Assembly: GCA_947488175.1 (NCBI GenBank)
Contig: CANKYO010000003.1
Coordinates: 434,001 to 498,000 of the forward strand
Source of the DNA: an uncultured Paracoccaceae bacterium
GTDB lineage: Bacteria; Pseudomonadota; Alphaproteobacteria; Rhodobacterales; Rhodobacteraceae
Direction of reading: 5' to 3'
DNA length: 64,000 bases
In this document: piece after piece, positions 1-8,517 of the stretch
Numbering within the stretch: position 1 is the stretch's first letter
Layout of the letters: each line of letters begins with the position of its first letter
Program-made: the position numbers and the translations under genes
Notes under the pieces: model-generated
Told to the model about the DNA's origin: nothing
The model's input: only the letters and a program-made list of their open reading frames with translations
The model's database searches: none

Positions 1-78
1 CCGGGACCTGCGCCGTGCCCGCATGCGCGGGAACAAATCAACGAGGTGATCACGGGTTATAAGTTGAGCGAAGCGTGA
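1..78 (+). CDS. possible 3' end of a gene cut by the window edge
   Basis: Frame 1 is open from the first base to a TGA at 76-78 and encodes about 25 residues ending in ITGYKLSEA. The composition is protein-like, but the stretch is too short to assign to a family. The 60 bases after it contain a CCCCG/CGGGG dyad that could belong to a terminator. It could equally be chance. Confidence 0.3.
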   Translation, partial: PGPAPCPHAREQINEVITGYKLSEA

Positions 79-138
79 ACCCCGTCCGGGGCTTGTCCCG
101 ATAACTCATACAGATAAGGCTTCGAGCCTTCTTCCTGT

Positions 139-579
139 TCAAAGAAGCGCGACCAAAGCCGCCGTTGCGATGACAATATTCGCGAGCAGGCACACCACGA
201 ATGACAGGGTGCGCGGACCACCGGCGATCTTGCCTACACCGGCGTAGTAGAATGCCCAGAATGCGATCCGGGCCGCCAGATAAACGCCTGCTGCAATGTT
301 AATCACCACCGCTGCACTGCCCGCAATGATCGCCACCAGCAGAGCCGCCACAAAGGCTGGCAGGCTTTCGGCAGAGTTCTGATATGTGCGCAACGCCCGG
401 AAGCTCAGTTTGGTATGATCGAACCGCAATGGCATCCCCGGCACCTGTTCTTCCTTCACAAAGGCGAGCGGTGCGGTCAGGAAGTTCTGGATCAATGTCA
501 TCAGTGAGAGGATGGCAAGCACCATCAGAGCGGGACGATATGCCTCCAGATAAGGCAATGTGTCAAAGAGTGTGGTCAT
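139..579 (-). CDS. MAPEG family membrane protein
   Basis: A 146-residue protein with about four hydrophobic segments (roughly 15-40, 70-90, 90-112 and 120-146), the size and topology of the MAPEG family (membrane-associated proteins in eicosanoid and glutathione metabolism). The central R-A-x-R-x-Y-x-N-S-x-E segment (about 62-71) is typical of bacterial MAPEG proteins. Many are glutathione-dependent or of unknown activity, so no substrate can be given. It is transcribed away from the TetR gene at 699, and a perfect palindrome lies in the shared promoter region. The likely role is an inner-membrane detoxification protein repressed by that TetR regulator, which is inferred from the arrangement. 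Confidence 0.8.
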   Translation of the reverse strand: MTTLFDTLPYLEAYRPALMVLAILSLMTLIQNFLTAPLAFVKEEQVPGMPLRFDHTKLSFRALRTYQNSAESLPAFVAALLVAIIAGSAAVVINIAAGVYLAARIAFWAFYYAGVGKIAGGPRTLSFVVCLLANIVIATAALVALL

Positions 580-628
580 GTCAGGGCCTTTCGCGGTGAA
601 TTATTTGATCATCACCATGTCAGCATTC

Positions 629-652
629 AAAATATGTTAAAGAACATATTTT
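629..652. promoter_or_regulatory. TetR-type operator palindrome
   Basis: Perfect 10-bp inverted repeat AAAATATGTT / AACATATTTT separated by AAAG. It lies between the divergent MAPEG and TetR genes, 49 bases from the MAPEG start and 46 from the chosen TetR start. Its length and symmetry suit a TetR dimer, so it probably controls both promoters. Confidence 0.75.
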
Positions 653-698
653 AAACTGTGATATGCCCTTTTTTCCGAATGCCAAAGGAACCGCGATC

Positions 699-1289
699 AT
701 GCCCTACACCGCCGCTCACAAGGCCGAAACCCGCAGGCGAATCGTCGAAACCGCCCGCATCCTGTTTAATCGCGAAGGCTTTTCGGAAGTGTCGATTGAC
801 CGGATCATGGACGAGGCCGGACTGACTCGTGGTGGCTTTTATAACCACTTTCGCAACAAGGATCAGCTTTATGCTGAAGCCGTTGCAAGCTTTCTGAACG
901 GGCGCGGCAAGGCGTGGCGGGATGAAGCCGGAGTTGATCCGCAGAATGCCGATGCAGGCAGCGTCCGGGACATGATCGAAAGCTACCTGTCCTCCGCGCA
1001 TCTGGGTGATCTTGATGGTCAATGCCCGATGATCGCATTGCCATCCGATACGGCCCGCGCATCAGACAAGGTGCGGGATGCCTATACCGAGTTGTTGCGC
1101 GCGATGGTCTGGCTCTTTGAACATAATGGTTCGGACAAAGGCTCGCAGCGGCAAAAAGCCTTGTCGCTGGCGGCCACATGCGTTGGCGGCATGGTCTTGG
1201 CTCGCACGGTCGGGGACCCGGAATTGTCGGAAGAAGTCAGGACTGCCGCCCGCGCCTCTGCCTTGGAAACTCTTGGTATGGCCTCATAG
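699..1289 (+). CDS. TetR/AcrR family transcriptional regulator
   Basis: A DNA-binding repressor of about 196 residues. The N-terminal region ETRRRIVETARILFNREGF followed by SIDRIMDEAGLTRGGFYNHF is a classic TetR helix-turn-helix (about residues 8-50). The C-terminal half is the variable ligand-binding and dimerisation domain. I chose the ATG at 699 because an AAAGGA ribosome-binding site (684-689) sits about nine bases upstream; an in-frame ATG at 663 would add 12 unlikely residues. It is divergent from the MAPEG gene with an operator between them. Its 3' end overlaps the convergent peptidase gene by a few bases. The inducer is unknown. Confidence 0.9.
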   Translation: MPYTAAHKAETRRRIVETARILFNREGFSEVSIDRIMDEAGLTRGGFYNHFRNKDQLYAEAVASFLNGRGKAWRDEAGVDPQNADAGSVRDMIESYLSSAHLGDLDGQCPMIALPSDTARASDKVRDAYTELLRAMVWLFEHNGSDKGSQRQKALSLAATCVGGMVLARTVGDPELSEEVRTAARASALETLGMAS

Positions 1290-2303
1290 CATCTCGCGAT
1301 AGGTCGGGATGATATCCCCATCCGCCGCAGTCGCCTCATGCACCCCCCTGCAGATCGCCCGGCTCAGACAGATCGCCGCAGCGGCCCCGATATCGCGCAT
1401 GGCCTGGTGGTCAACGATGTCGCCCGTTCCTGTCGATGCGGCAAACACAAGGTCCCCGTCCAATGGGGTGTGCGCCGGTACAATCGCCCGCGCCAGCCCG
1501 TCATGGGCCGCCACCGCCATGCGGTGGCACTGTGATTTGCTCAACGGGGCATCGGTGGCGACAATCGCGATTGTTGTATTCGCAAACTGCCCGGTCGCGT
1601 GCATGAACATCGCCTTTTCCTTGCGGCTGGGTTGGGGTGTGACCAGCCCTGCGGCCGGGTCGGGGCCGATGCCGCCGAACTCGCCCTCCATCTCGAAAGC
1701 AGCTGCCCAGAAATGCCGGTCGCCGGGCGTTGTCACGCTGCCCAGTGAATTCACGGCCACCAGCGCGCCGACCGTGGTTCCGTCCGCCAAAACCATCGAG
1801 GCTGACCCCAATCCGCCCTTCTGCATCGCGGCCATGGCCCCGGTGCCTGCTCCGACGGAGCCCAAGGCAAATGCATCTTCCGCCGCGTCCAATGCGGCAC
1901 GGCCCAAGGCCCGATAGGGGTTCTCATCCCAATCCTTGTCACCGCCATTGATCAGATCAAAGATAATGGCCCCCGGCACGATGGGGATATGCATCGCCCC
2001 CACGGCATAGCCCCGCCCCATCGCGCGCAGCCCATCCATCACACCGGAGCAGGCGTCCAACCCAAAGGCTGACCCGCCCGACAGAACCAGCGCATCCACC
2101 GCCGCCACGGTCTTGTCCGGGGCCAGCAAATCGGTCTCGCGCGTGCCCGGCGCGCCGCCCATCACATGCACGCTGGCCACAAACGGCTTGTCGCCCATCA
2201 GCACCGTGCTGCCGGATTTCAACCCATCGTCCTGCGCATTGCCGACGCGGAGCCCGGCCACATCGGTGATCAGGTTTCGCGGTCCTTTAGATACAGCGCC
2301 CAC
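1284..2303 (-). CDS. P1 family peptidase (L-aminopeptidase/D-esterase, DmpA type)
   Basis: A 339-residue member of the P1 family (DmpA/BapA), Ntn-fold hydrolases that autocleave and release N-terminal residues from peptides, amides or beta-peptides. Visible family segments are ITDVAGLRVGNA (12-23), VLSGGSAFGLDA (73-84), a Gly-rich GSVGAGTGA (148-156) and GALVAVNSLGSV (179-190), the region around the processing site. It is the last gene of a minus-strand operon headed by a dipeptide-type ABC importer and overlaps the SDR gene by 17 bases. A role in cleaving imported peptides or amides is inferred. Confidence 0.88.
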   Translation of the reverse strand: MGAVSKGPRNLITDVAGLRVGNAQDDGLKSGSTVLMGDKPFVASVHVMGGAPGTRETDLLAPDKTVAAVDALVLSGGSAFGLDACSGVMDGLRAMGRGYAVGAMHIPIVPGAIIFDLINGGDKDWDENPYRALGRAALDAAEDAFALGSVGAGTGAMAAMQKGGLGSASMVLADGTTVGALVAVNSLGSVTTPGDRHFWAAAFEMEGEFGGIGPDPAAGLVTPQPSRKEKAMFMHATGQFANTTIAIVATDAPLSKSQCHRMAVAAHDGLARAIVPAHTPLDGDLVFAASTGTGDIVDHQAMRDIGAAAAICLSRAICRGVHEATAADGDIIPTYREML

Positions 2304-3024
2304 CGTCCACCTCCATTGCCACGCCGGTGATCATGCTGGCCTCGTCCGAGCACAGGAAACAGGCCGCGTTCCCCATATCCTCCGGCGTCGAAAACCGGCC
2401 CAACGGAATGGTCGCCAGAAACTTCGCCCGCATCTCGGGCGTGTCCTCGCCCATGAACGACGCAAGCAGCGGCGTCTCCCCCGCTACCGGGTTCAGCGCG
2501 TTGACGCGGACGCCATGCGGGGCCAGCTCCACCGCCATCGCCTTGGTCGCCGTGATCATCCATCCCTTGGAGGCATTGTACCAGTTCAGTCGAGGGCGCG
2601 GCGACACTCCGGCGGTGGACGCAATGTTCAGGATCGCCCCCGCCTCGCGTTCTTTGAAATGAGGCACAAAGGCGCGCGCCATCAGGTAGACCGATTTCAT
2701 GTTCACATTGAACACCCGGTCAAAATCCGCCTCACTGACATCCTCCATCGGGCTGGGCAGATGCGTGACACCAGCGTTGTTCACCAGAATATCCAGCGGC
2801 CCGGAACCCAGCACCGTCTTGGCCAGATAGTTGACCGAGGCACCGTCGGACACATCGCAGGTCAGGGCGCGCCCGCCGATTTCATCCGCCACATGCTGCG
2901 CCCCATCGGCGTTGATATCAGCGATAATCACCTGTGCCCCTTCGGCAGCGAATTTGCGGGCGATGCCCGCGCCAAAGCCTGATCCGCCCCCTGTGACGAT
3001 TGCCGTTTTCCCATTCAACCTCAT
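2287..3024 (-). CDS. SDR family NAD(P)-dependent oxidoreductase
   Basis: A classical short-chain dehydrogenase of 245 residues. The nucleotide-binding motif TGGGSGFG is at 11-18, NNAG at 82-85 and the catalytic set Ser136, Tyr149, Lys153 (YNASK). The Asp at about 36 after the second strand suggests NAD preference. The ending VDGGRCI is typical of the FabG/glucose-dehydrogenase-like group. The start overlaps the stop of the upstream small membrane protein (ATGA), indicating translational coupling. The substrate is unknown; with the neighbouring aldehyde dehydrogenase it probably oxidises an alcohol or hydroxy acid derived from the imported compound. Confidence 0.9.
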   Translation of the reverse strand: MRLNGKTAIVTGGGSGFGAGIARKFAAEGAQVIIADINADGAQHVADEIGGRALTCDVSDGASVNYLAKTVLGSGPLDILVNNAGVTHLPSPMEDVSEADFDRVFNVNMKSVYLMARAFVPHFKEREAGAILNIASTAGVSPRPRLNWYNASKGWMITATKAMAVELAPHGVRVNALNPVAGETPLLASFMGEDTPEMRAKFLATIPLGRFSTPEDMGNAACFLCSDEASMITGVAMEVDGGRCI

Positions 3025-3545
3025 TGTCCCATCCCCGCTTTCCGTCCGACCCGGTAAGTGTAGAACAACGCCGCCAAAAGGCCCAGCAGACCACCGGCAT
3101 AGCTGCCCTCATGCATCGCCCCCGCCCGCAGGAATGCAACCCGGTCGGTCACACTGGGCGGCAGATTGAATTGCGCGGCAAGCTCCGGCGTTGCGATCAG
3201 GGTCAGCAGGCCAAGCGTTGTGATCGCGCAAATGGCCGAGATCCCGATGACCAGCCCGATTGCGCGCATCCCGGTCCGAAAGTACCGGGCATTGCCCTGA
3301 ATGCGCAGCCCAAGCGCCATCACCGGCACACCGATCACCAAGCCCATCCACCAACTGGCTGCCACGCCGACCACGGCTGCACCTAGCCGGTTGTGCAAAT
3401 CCGCAGGGATGCCGAATTGCGGGAATTTCAGCACGTGAAAATATTCCAGCGCAACCGTATAGCTGATCTGATTGTGCAACGCCCCGTAAAGCCCCGCCAC
3501 CAGACAGGCGATGGCGATCAGGAGGGGAAATAAAAGCCATTTCAA
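3021..3545 (-). CDS. small integral membrane protein, unknown function
   Basis: A 174-residue protein with about four hydrophobic stretches: near 4-22, 52-80, 92-120 and 146-164. The first extracytoplasmic loop holds YFHVLKFPQF and a conserved-looking HNRLGAA segment. I do not recognise a named domain. It starts six bases after the aldehyde dehydrogenase stop and overlaps the SDR start by four bases, so it is co-transcribed. It may be a membrane accessory of the catabolic operon, but the sequence does not show a function. Confidence 0.75.
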   Translation of the reverse strand: MKWLLFPLLIAIACLVAGLYGALHNQISYTVALEYFHVLKFPQFGIPADLHNRLGAAVVGVAASWWMGLVIGVPVMALGLRIQGNARYFRTGMRAIGLVIGISAICAITTLGLLTLIATPELAAQFNLPPSVTDRVAFLRAGAMHEGSYAGGLLGLLAALFYTYRVGRKAGMGQ

Positions 3546-3551
3546 CGCAGC

Positions 3552-4994
3552 TCACCCATGCCACGCGGCCACGGTTTTCAGAGTCGAGAAGCCATAAAGC
3601 GCCTCGAACCCCTTTTCCCGCCCATGCCCCGATTTGCCGACCCCGCCAAAAGGCAGTTCCACACCACCCCCGGCCCCGTAATTATTGATGAACACCTGCC
3701 CCGACCGTAGCGCCTTCGCCAGTCGCATCTGGCGTCCGCCATCACGGGTCCAGATGGATGCAACCAGCCCGTAGTCGGTGCCATTCGCAATGCGCAGCGC
3801 CTCAGCCTCATCCTCGAACGGAATGATGACCTGCACGGGGCCAAAGATTTCATCGCGCGCCAGCACATGGTCCGGCGAGACATCCACAAACAGGGTTGGA
3901 CGCACATAATGCCCCGGTGCATCCGTCACGATCTGTCCTTCTGCGGCAATGGTCAGATCAGCGCCCCGCGCCAGAAACCCCTCCACAATCTCCTTTTGCC
4001 GAGCCGAGATCAGTGGGCCGACATTGAGATCCTCCATCGCCGGGCCAACCTTCAGCCCCCGATAAGCCGCCGCCATCCGATCCCGCACCTGATCATACAC
4101 ACCGCGCTGCACCAGTATCCGGCTCGACGCGGAACAGGTCTGCCCCGCATTCTGTATCCCGGCATTGATCAGAAACGGCAGCGCGCGATCCAGATCGGCA
4201 TCGTGGAACACCAGTTGCGGGGACTTGCCGCCCAGCTCCAGCGTGACCGGGATCACATTGCGCGCCGCCGCCGCCTGTATCGCCTCCCCCGTCCGGACCG
4301 ACCCTGTAAACGACATATGCTGCACACCGGGATGCGCGGCCAGCGCGGCGCCGGCCTCGGCCCCCAGCCCGGTCACCACGTTCAACGCACCGGCAGGCAG
4401 CCCCGCCTGCATTGCCAGCGCGGCAAAGGCGAGCGCCGTCAGACAGGCATCCTCTGCCGGTTTCAGCACGCAGGCATTGCCCATCGCCAGCGCGGCACCG
4501 ACGGACCGGCCAATGATCTGCATCGGATAATTCCACGGGATGATATGGCCGGTCACCCCATGCGGTTCGCGCAGCGTATAGACGGTGTAGCCATCCAGAT
4601 ACGGGATCGTCTCGCCCGTGATCTTGTCCGCCGCACCGCCGTAAAATTCCATATACCGGGCCAGCGCCACCACATCCGCCCGGGCCTGCGTCAGCGGCTT
4701 GCCCACATCCATCGCCTCCAGCTTCGCCAGCGCCTCGCGATGGTGCAGCACCAGAATACCCAGCCGGGTCAGGATGCGGCCACGCTCCAACGCGGTCATC
4801 CGGCCCCAATCCCCATCGCGGGACTTCTGGGCCGCTGCAACAGCCGCATCAACGTCATCAGCGGTGCCGCGCGCGATGGTGGTGAGCAATTCACCATCAG
4901 ACGGGTTCGTGACTTGGATCGGGGCATGTCCCTGAATCCAAGCCCCCGCGATCAGATGTGCGGCTTCGGGAATATCAAACAGTTTCAACGGCAT
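3552..4994 (-). CDS. aldehyde dehydrogenase family protein
   Basis: An NAD(P)-dependent aldehyde dehydrogenase of about 480 residues that oxidises an aldehyde to an acid. Counting from the chosen Met, Asn155 (PWNYP), the general base Glu253 (TLELGGKSP) and the nucleophile Cys287 (NAGQTCSA) are all in place, as is the FTGS loop at 229-232. The reading frame could begin 11 codons earlier, but the ATG at 4994 starts a normal ALDH N-terminus (MPLKLFDIPE). It overlaps the ATPase stop by 20 bases. Overall it resembles betaine-aldehyde or gamma-aminobutyraldehyde type enzymes; the substrate is not decidable here. Confidence 0.93.
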   Translation of the reverse strand: MPLKLFDIPEAAHLIAGAWIQGHAPIQVTNPSDGELLTTIARGTADDVDAAVAAAQKSRDGDWGRMTALERGRILTRLGILVLHHREALAKLEAMDVGKPLTQARADVVALARYMEFYGGAADKITGETIPYLDGYTVYTLREPHGVTGHIIPWNYPMQIIGRSVGAALAMGNACVLKPAEDACLTALAFAALAMQAGLPAGALNVVTGLGAEAGAALAAHPGVQHMSFTGSVRTGEAIQAAAARNVIPVTLELGGKSPQLVFHDADLDRALPFLINAGIQNAGQTCSASSRILVQRGVYDQVRDRMAAAYRGLKVGPAMEDLNVGPLISARQKEIVEGFLARGADLTIAAEGQIVTDAPGHYVRPTLFVDVSPDHVLARDEIFGPVQVIIPFEDEAEALRIANGTDYGLVASIWTRDGGRQMRLAKALRSGQVFINNYGAGGGVELPFGGVGKSGHGREKGFEALYGFSTLKTVAAWHG

Positions 4995-6570
4995 GGGACA
5001 ACTCCGGCAGTTTCGGTGCAGCGGCAATCAGGGTCTTCGTGTAGGGGTGCTGGGGATTGGTGAACACCTGTTCCGTCTCACCCTGTTCCACGATCTTGCC
5101 TGCCTGCATCACCATCACCCGGTCGGTGACGGTGCGCACGACAGACAGATCATGGCTGATAAACAGATACGCCAGCGGGCGCTTGCGGCAAAGATCGGCA
5201 ATCAGGTCCAGCACCTGCGCCCGGACAGAGACATCCAAAGCCGACACCGCCTCATCAAAGATGATCAGTTCCGGCTCAATAATCAGGGCGCGCGCAATCG
5301 CGATGCGCTGGCGCTGCCCGCCAGAGAATTCGTGGATGTATTTGCCCGCATCACCCGGTGACAACCCGACATCGCCAAGCGCCTTTCCAATCGCCGCCGC
5401 GCGCGCCTTGCCTTGGGGCGGATCGTCCAGCAGATGAAACGGCTCGGTGATCAGCCGGTCCACCCGGTGACGCGGGTTGAAGCTGCTGTAGGGGTCCTGA
5501 AACACCACCTGCATGCGCCGCCGCACGGCAAGGTTCGGGCGATGATGGGTAAAGACCGGTTCGCCATCCAGCCGGATTTCCCCGCGCTGCACCTCCTCAA
5601 GCCCCAGAATCGCGCGGGTCAGGGTGGATTTCCCGCAACCGCTTTCGCCCACCAGCCCGACGCGCTCGCCATGGTCCATCTGAAAACTGACATCGTCCAG
5701 CGCCCTGACCATCGGGCGCGGACCAAACAGGACCTTGCGGCGTGCGGGATAGTCGCGGACCACGTTGCGCACCGACAATAGCTGCCCGACACCCCCGCGT
5801 TCCGGCAGTTGGACAACATGGCCCGACGCCTCAAACAAGGCTCGCGTATAGGGGTGCTGCATATTGGTCAGCAACTCCGCCGTCGGCGCGGCCTCGACCA
5901 CGCGGCCCTTCTGCATGACAACAATATGATCGGCGACATCGGCCACCACGGCCAGATCATGGGTGATCAGCAAAAGCCCCATATCGAATTCACGCACGAG
6001 GTCTTGCAGCAGGTCCAGAATGCGCGCCTGTGTGGTCACATCCAGCGCCGTTGTCGGTTCATCCGCGATCAGCAGTTTGGGCCGCAAGGCAATCGCCATC
6101 GCGATCACGACGCGCTGGCGTTGCCCGCCTGACAACTCATGCGGATACCGCGTCGGGGCGACCTTCAGCCCGACCCGTTCCAGCATCGCAGCTGCGCGCT
6201 GATGCGCTTCGGCTTTCGTGGTCTTTTCATGGATCAGGATCGTCTCCGCCACCTGCGCGCCAATCGTCTGCACCGGGTTCAGTGCCGTCATCGGCTCCTG
6301 AAACACCATCCCCATTGCATTGCCGCGCATCTGGCACAGATCCGGCTCCGCCGTTTGCAGAATATCGACACCATCAAGAAGGATTTGCCCTTGCGCCCCC
6401 GCCCCGCGCGGCAACAACCCCATGACAGACAGTGCCGTCATGGATTTGCCCGATCCGCTCTCGCCCGTGATCGCGACAATCTCGCCATGCTGCATCGACA
6501 GGCTCACATCATGCAGGATCTCCGTCTCACCAATCCGCAGGGACAGGCCATTGATCGCCAGAATACTCAT
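4975..6570 (-). CDS. dipeptide-type ABC transporter, fused double ATPase
   Basis: A 531-residue protein with two complete ABC domains, equivalent to DppD joined to DppF. Walker A motifs are GESGSGKS (36-43) and GESGCGKS (308-315). Signatures LSGGQRQR (147-154) and FSGGQRQR (about 430) and two Walker B Asp-Glu pairs are present. It energises import of a peptide or related solute through the two permeases upstream. The start at 6570 overlaps the permease stop as ATGA; a longer frame reaching 6729 is only read-through of permease sequence in another frame. Nickel and glutathione importers share this architecture, so the solute is open. Confidence 0.92.
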   Translation of the reverse strand: MSILAINGLSLRIGETEILHDVSLSMQHGEIVAITGESGSGKSMTALSVMGLLPRGAGAQGQILLDGVDILQTAEPDLCQMRGNAMGMVFQEPMTALNPVQTIGAQVAETILIHEKTTKAEAHQRAAAMLERVGLKVAPTRYPHELSGGQRQRVVIAMAIALRPKLLIADEPTTALDVTTQARILDLLQDLVREFDMGLLLITHDLAVVADVADHIVVMQKGRVVEAAPTAELLTNMQHPYTRALFEASGHVVQLPERGGVGQLLSVRNVVRDYPARRKVLFGPRPMVRALDDVSFQMDHGERVGLVGESGCGKSTLTRAILGLEEVQRGEIRLDGEPVFTHHRPNLAVRRRMQVVFQDPYSSFNPRHRVDRLITEPFHLLDDPPQGKARAAAIGKALGDVGLSPGDAGKYIHEFSGGQRQRIAIARALIIEPELIIFDEAVSALDVSVRAQVLDLIADLCRKRPLAYLFISHDLSVVRTVTDRVMVMQAGKIVEQGETEQVFTNPQHPYTKTLIAAAPKLPELSHAVETV

Positions 6571-7382
6571 ACCCGCGCCACCCTGATCCGCGGGTCCAGC
6601 CAGTCGCGCAAGCCGTCCCCCAGCAGGTTCAGCCCCAGCACCATCAACAGGATCGCGAAACCCGGCACCAGCGCGGTATGCGGCGCGATGCTGACCAGCG
6701 TCTGCGCATCCGCCAGCATCCGGCCCCAACTCGCCGTTGGCGGCTGCGCACCCAGCCCGATATAGGACAGCGCCGCCTCGGCCAATATCCCCAGCGAAAA
6801 CTGGATCGTTCCCTGCACGATCATCAGGTTGGTAATGTTGGGCAAGATATGTTCGACCGAAATCCGCGCCGCCGACTTGCCGCAGACACGGGCGGCCAGG
6901 ATGAAATCCCGCTCCCAGAGCGGCAGGGCCGCGCCCCGCGTCAGCCGGGCAAAAACCGGAATGTTAAAGATGCCAATGGCGATAATCGCATTCACCGCCG
7001 ATGCCCCGAAAACCGCCGTGATCAGGATCGCAATCACCAGCGACGGAAACGCAAACACCAGATCATTGCCGCGCATGATCAGCTCATCCAGCAACGACCC
7101 GCGCCTTGCAGCGGCCAGCAACCCCAGCGGAATACCAATCGCCATCCCGATGCCCACGGCAACCAGCGCCACCGCAATCGAAGTGCGCGCACCCATCATG
7201 ATCATCGACAGAATATCGCGCCCGAAATGATCGGTCCCCAGCAGGTTTGCCCCACCCGGCCCCTGCAGCTTGTTCGGAATGTCCAGGGCCTCGATATCGT
7301 AGGGCGTCCACAGAAACGACACCGCAGCCAGCGCCAGAAAAACCACCGTCAGCGCGATACCGATGATCAGGTTCCGACTCAT
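6567..7382 (-). CDS. ABC transporter permease, DppC type
   Basis: A 271-residue inner-membrane permease. An N-terminal helix (about 5-25) is followed by the periplasmic stretch with LLGTDHFGRDILSMIMMGARTSI (about 48-70), a hallmark of OppC/DppC proteins, and then five helices. The cytoplasmic coupling loop is near 160-185. It overlaps both neighbours by four bases (ATGA), so stoichiometric translation with the partner permease and ATPase is likely. Confidence 0.92.
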   Translation of the reverse strand: MSRNLIIGIALTVVFLALAAVSFLWTPYDIEALDIPNKLQGPGGANLLGTDHFGRDILSMIMMGARTSIAVALVAVGIGMAIGIPLGLLAAARRGSLLDELIMRGNDLVFAFPSLVIAILITAVFGASAVNAIIAIGIFNIPVFARLTRGAALPLWERDFILAARVCGKSAARISVEHILPNITNLMIVQGTIQFSLGILAEAALSYIGLGAQPPTASWGRMLADAQTLVSIAPHTALVPGFAILLMVLGLNLLGDGLRDWLDPRIRVARV

Positions 7383-8323
7383 GCCCGCGCCCTCAGTCGA
7401 GGGTCAACAGCGGCATAGGCCAGATCGACCGCGAAATTGACCACGATCACGGTAAAGACCAGCAGCATCACCACGCTTTCCACCACGATCAGGTCACGGG
7501 CGCTGATGGATTGGAAAATCAGCCGGCCCAGACCGGGCAGGAAAAACACCTGCTCAATGATGATCCCGCCGGCCAGCAGGAACGAAAACTGCAAACCGAT
7601 GATCGTCAGCACGGGGATCAGCGCGTTGCGCACCGCATGGCGCCACAGGGCCTGCCTCCGGGTCAGCCCCTTGGCGCGGGCGGTGCGGATAAAATCCTCA
7701 CCCAGCATGTCCAAGAGGGACGACCGCATGACACGCGCCAGGATCGCCGCCTGCGGCAAGGCCAGCGCAATGGCAGGCAGCGTCAGCGCCTTGATCGCCT
7801 GCAACGGATCACCCCACCCCGGAAAGCCCCCTGCGCTGAACCAGCGCAGGTTGATCGCAAAGATCAGCACAAGGATCATCGCGAACCAGAAATTGGGGAT
7901 GGCGACACCCAGTTGTGTCGCCCCCATGATCGTGATGTCACCGGGGCCGCCGCGCCTGCTGGCGGCATAGATACCGGCGGGAAAGGCGATGAGGGTCGAC
8001 AGGATCAGCGCATAGATCGCCAGCGGCAGCGACACCCAGATACGATCCGCGATCAGGTCGACAACCGGGGTTTTGTAGGTCCAGCTTTGGCCGAAATCCC
8101 CGCGCAACAGCCCCGTCACCCAGTCGAAATACCGGGTGACCACCGACTGATCGAGGCCCATTTCCGCCCGCAAAGCCGCAATCGTATCGGGCCTTGCATT
8201 CACCCCCAGCATGAAGGCGGCGGGATCGCCGGGGATCACCTCGATCACCGCAAAGATCACCAGAGACGCCACGAAGAGGCTGATAACCAGCGATGTCAGA
8301 CGGCCAAGGGCATAGCGGATCAT
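7379..8323 (-). CDS. ABC transporter permease, DppB type
   Basis: A 314-residue partner permease. The start MIRYALGRLTSLVISLFVAS and the motif VIPGDPAAFMLG (about 29-40) are typical of OppB/DppB. The assembled-fold region TARAKGLTRRQALWRHAVRNALIPV (about 204-228) is the ATPase-coupling EAA loop. An open frame continues to 8425, but the added N-terminus has no family resemblance, so the ATG at 8323 is preferred. About 195 bases containing strong hairpins separate it from the binding-protein gene. Confidence 0.92.
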   Translation of the reverse strand: MIRYALGRLTSLVISLFVASLVIFAVIEVIPGDPAAFMLGVNARPDTIAALRAEMGLDQSVVTRYFDWVTGLLRGDFGQSWTYKTPVVDLIADRIWVSLPLAIYALILSTLIAFPAGIYAASRRGGPGDITIMGATQLGVAIPNFWFAMILVLIFAINLRWFSAGGFPGWGDPLQAIKALTLPAIALALPQAAILARVMRSSLLDMLGEDFIRTARAKGLTRRQALWRHAVRNALIPVLTIIGLQFSFLLAGGIIIEQVFFLPGLGRLIFQSISARDLIVVESVVMLLVFTVIVVNFAVDLAYAAVDPRLRARA

Positions 8324-8355
8324 TGTGATGAAATGCAGAGCATCTAAGACGTCAC

Positions 8356-8495
8356 GCCCGGTCGATAGACCGGGCATCGCCCGACCTCCCCCCGGAGGGC
8401 GATTTTGCAACGTATCACCAGACACATCGTTTCGCCTGTTGCGATGCCGTGCGAATTCAACATGTTACAAACGCCCTCCAGGTCGGGCAATGCCC
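8356..8495 (-). repeat. hairpin cluster between binding-protein and permease genes
   Basis: A perfect 8-bp stem GCCCGGTC-gata-GACCGGGC lies at 8356-8375. It overlaps one arm of a larger imperfect inverted repeat: 8372-8401 pairs with 8472-8495 (the arms share GGGCAT-GCCCGACCT and GGAGGGCG). On the minus-strand transcript these would fold just after the binding-protein gene. Such structures often protect the upstream mRNA and lower permease expression; that role is inferred. Confidence 0.65.
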
Positions 8496-8517
8496 TCGTT
8501 TCTTTATTGGAAGGTTG

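Noticed and set aside
651..1022. 123-codon minus-strand frame over the TetR gene
   Set aside because: Shadow of the TetR coding region and overlaps the operator.
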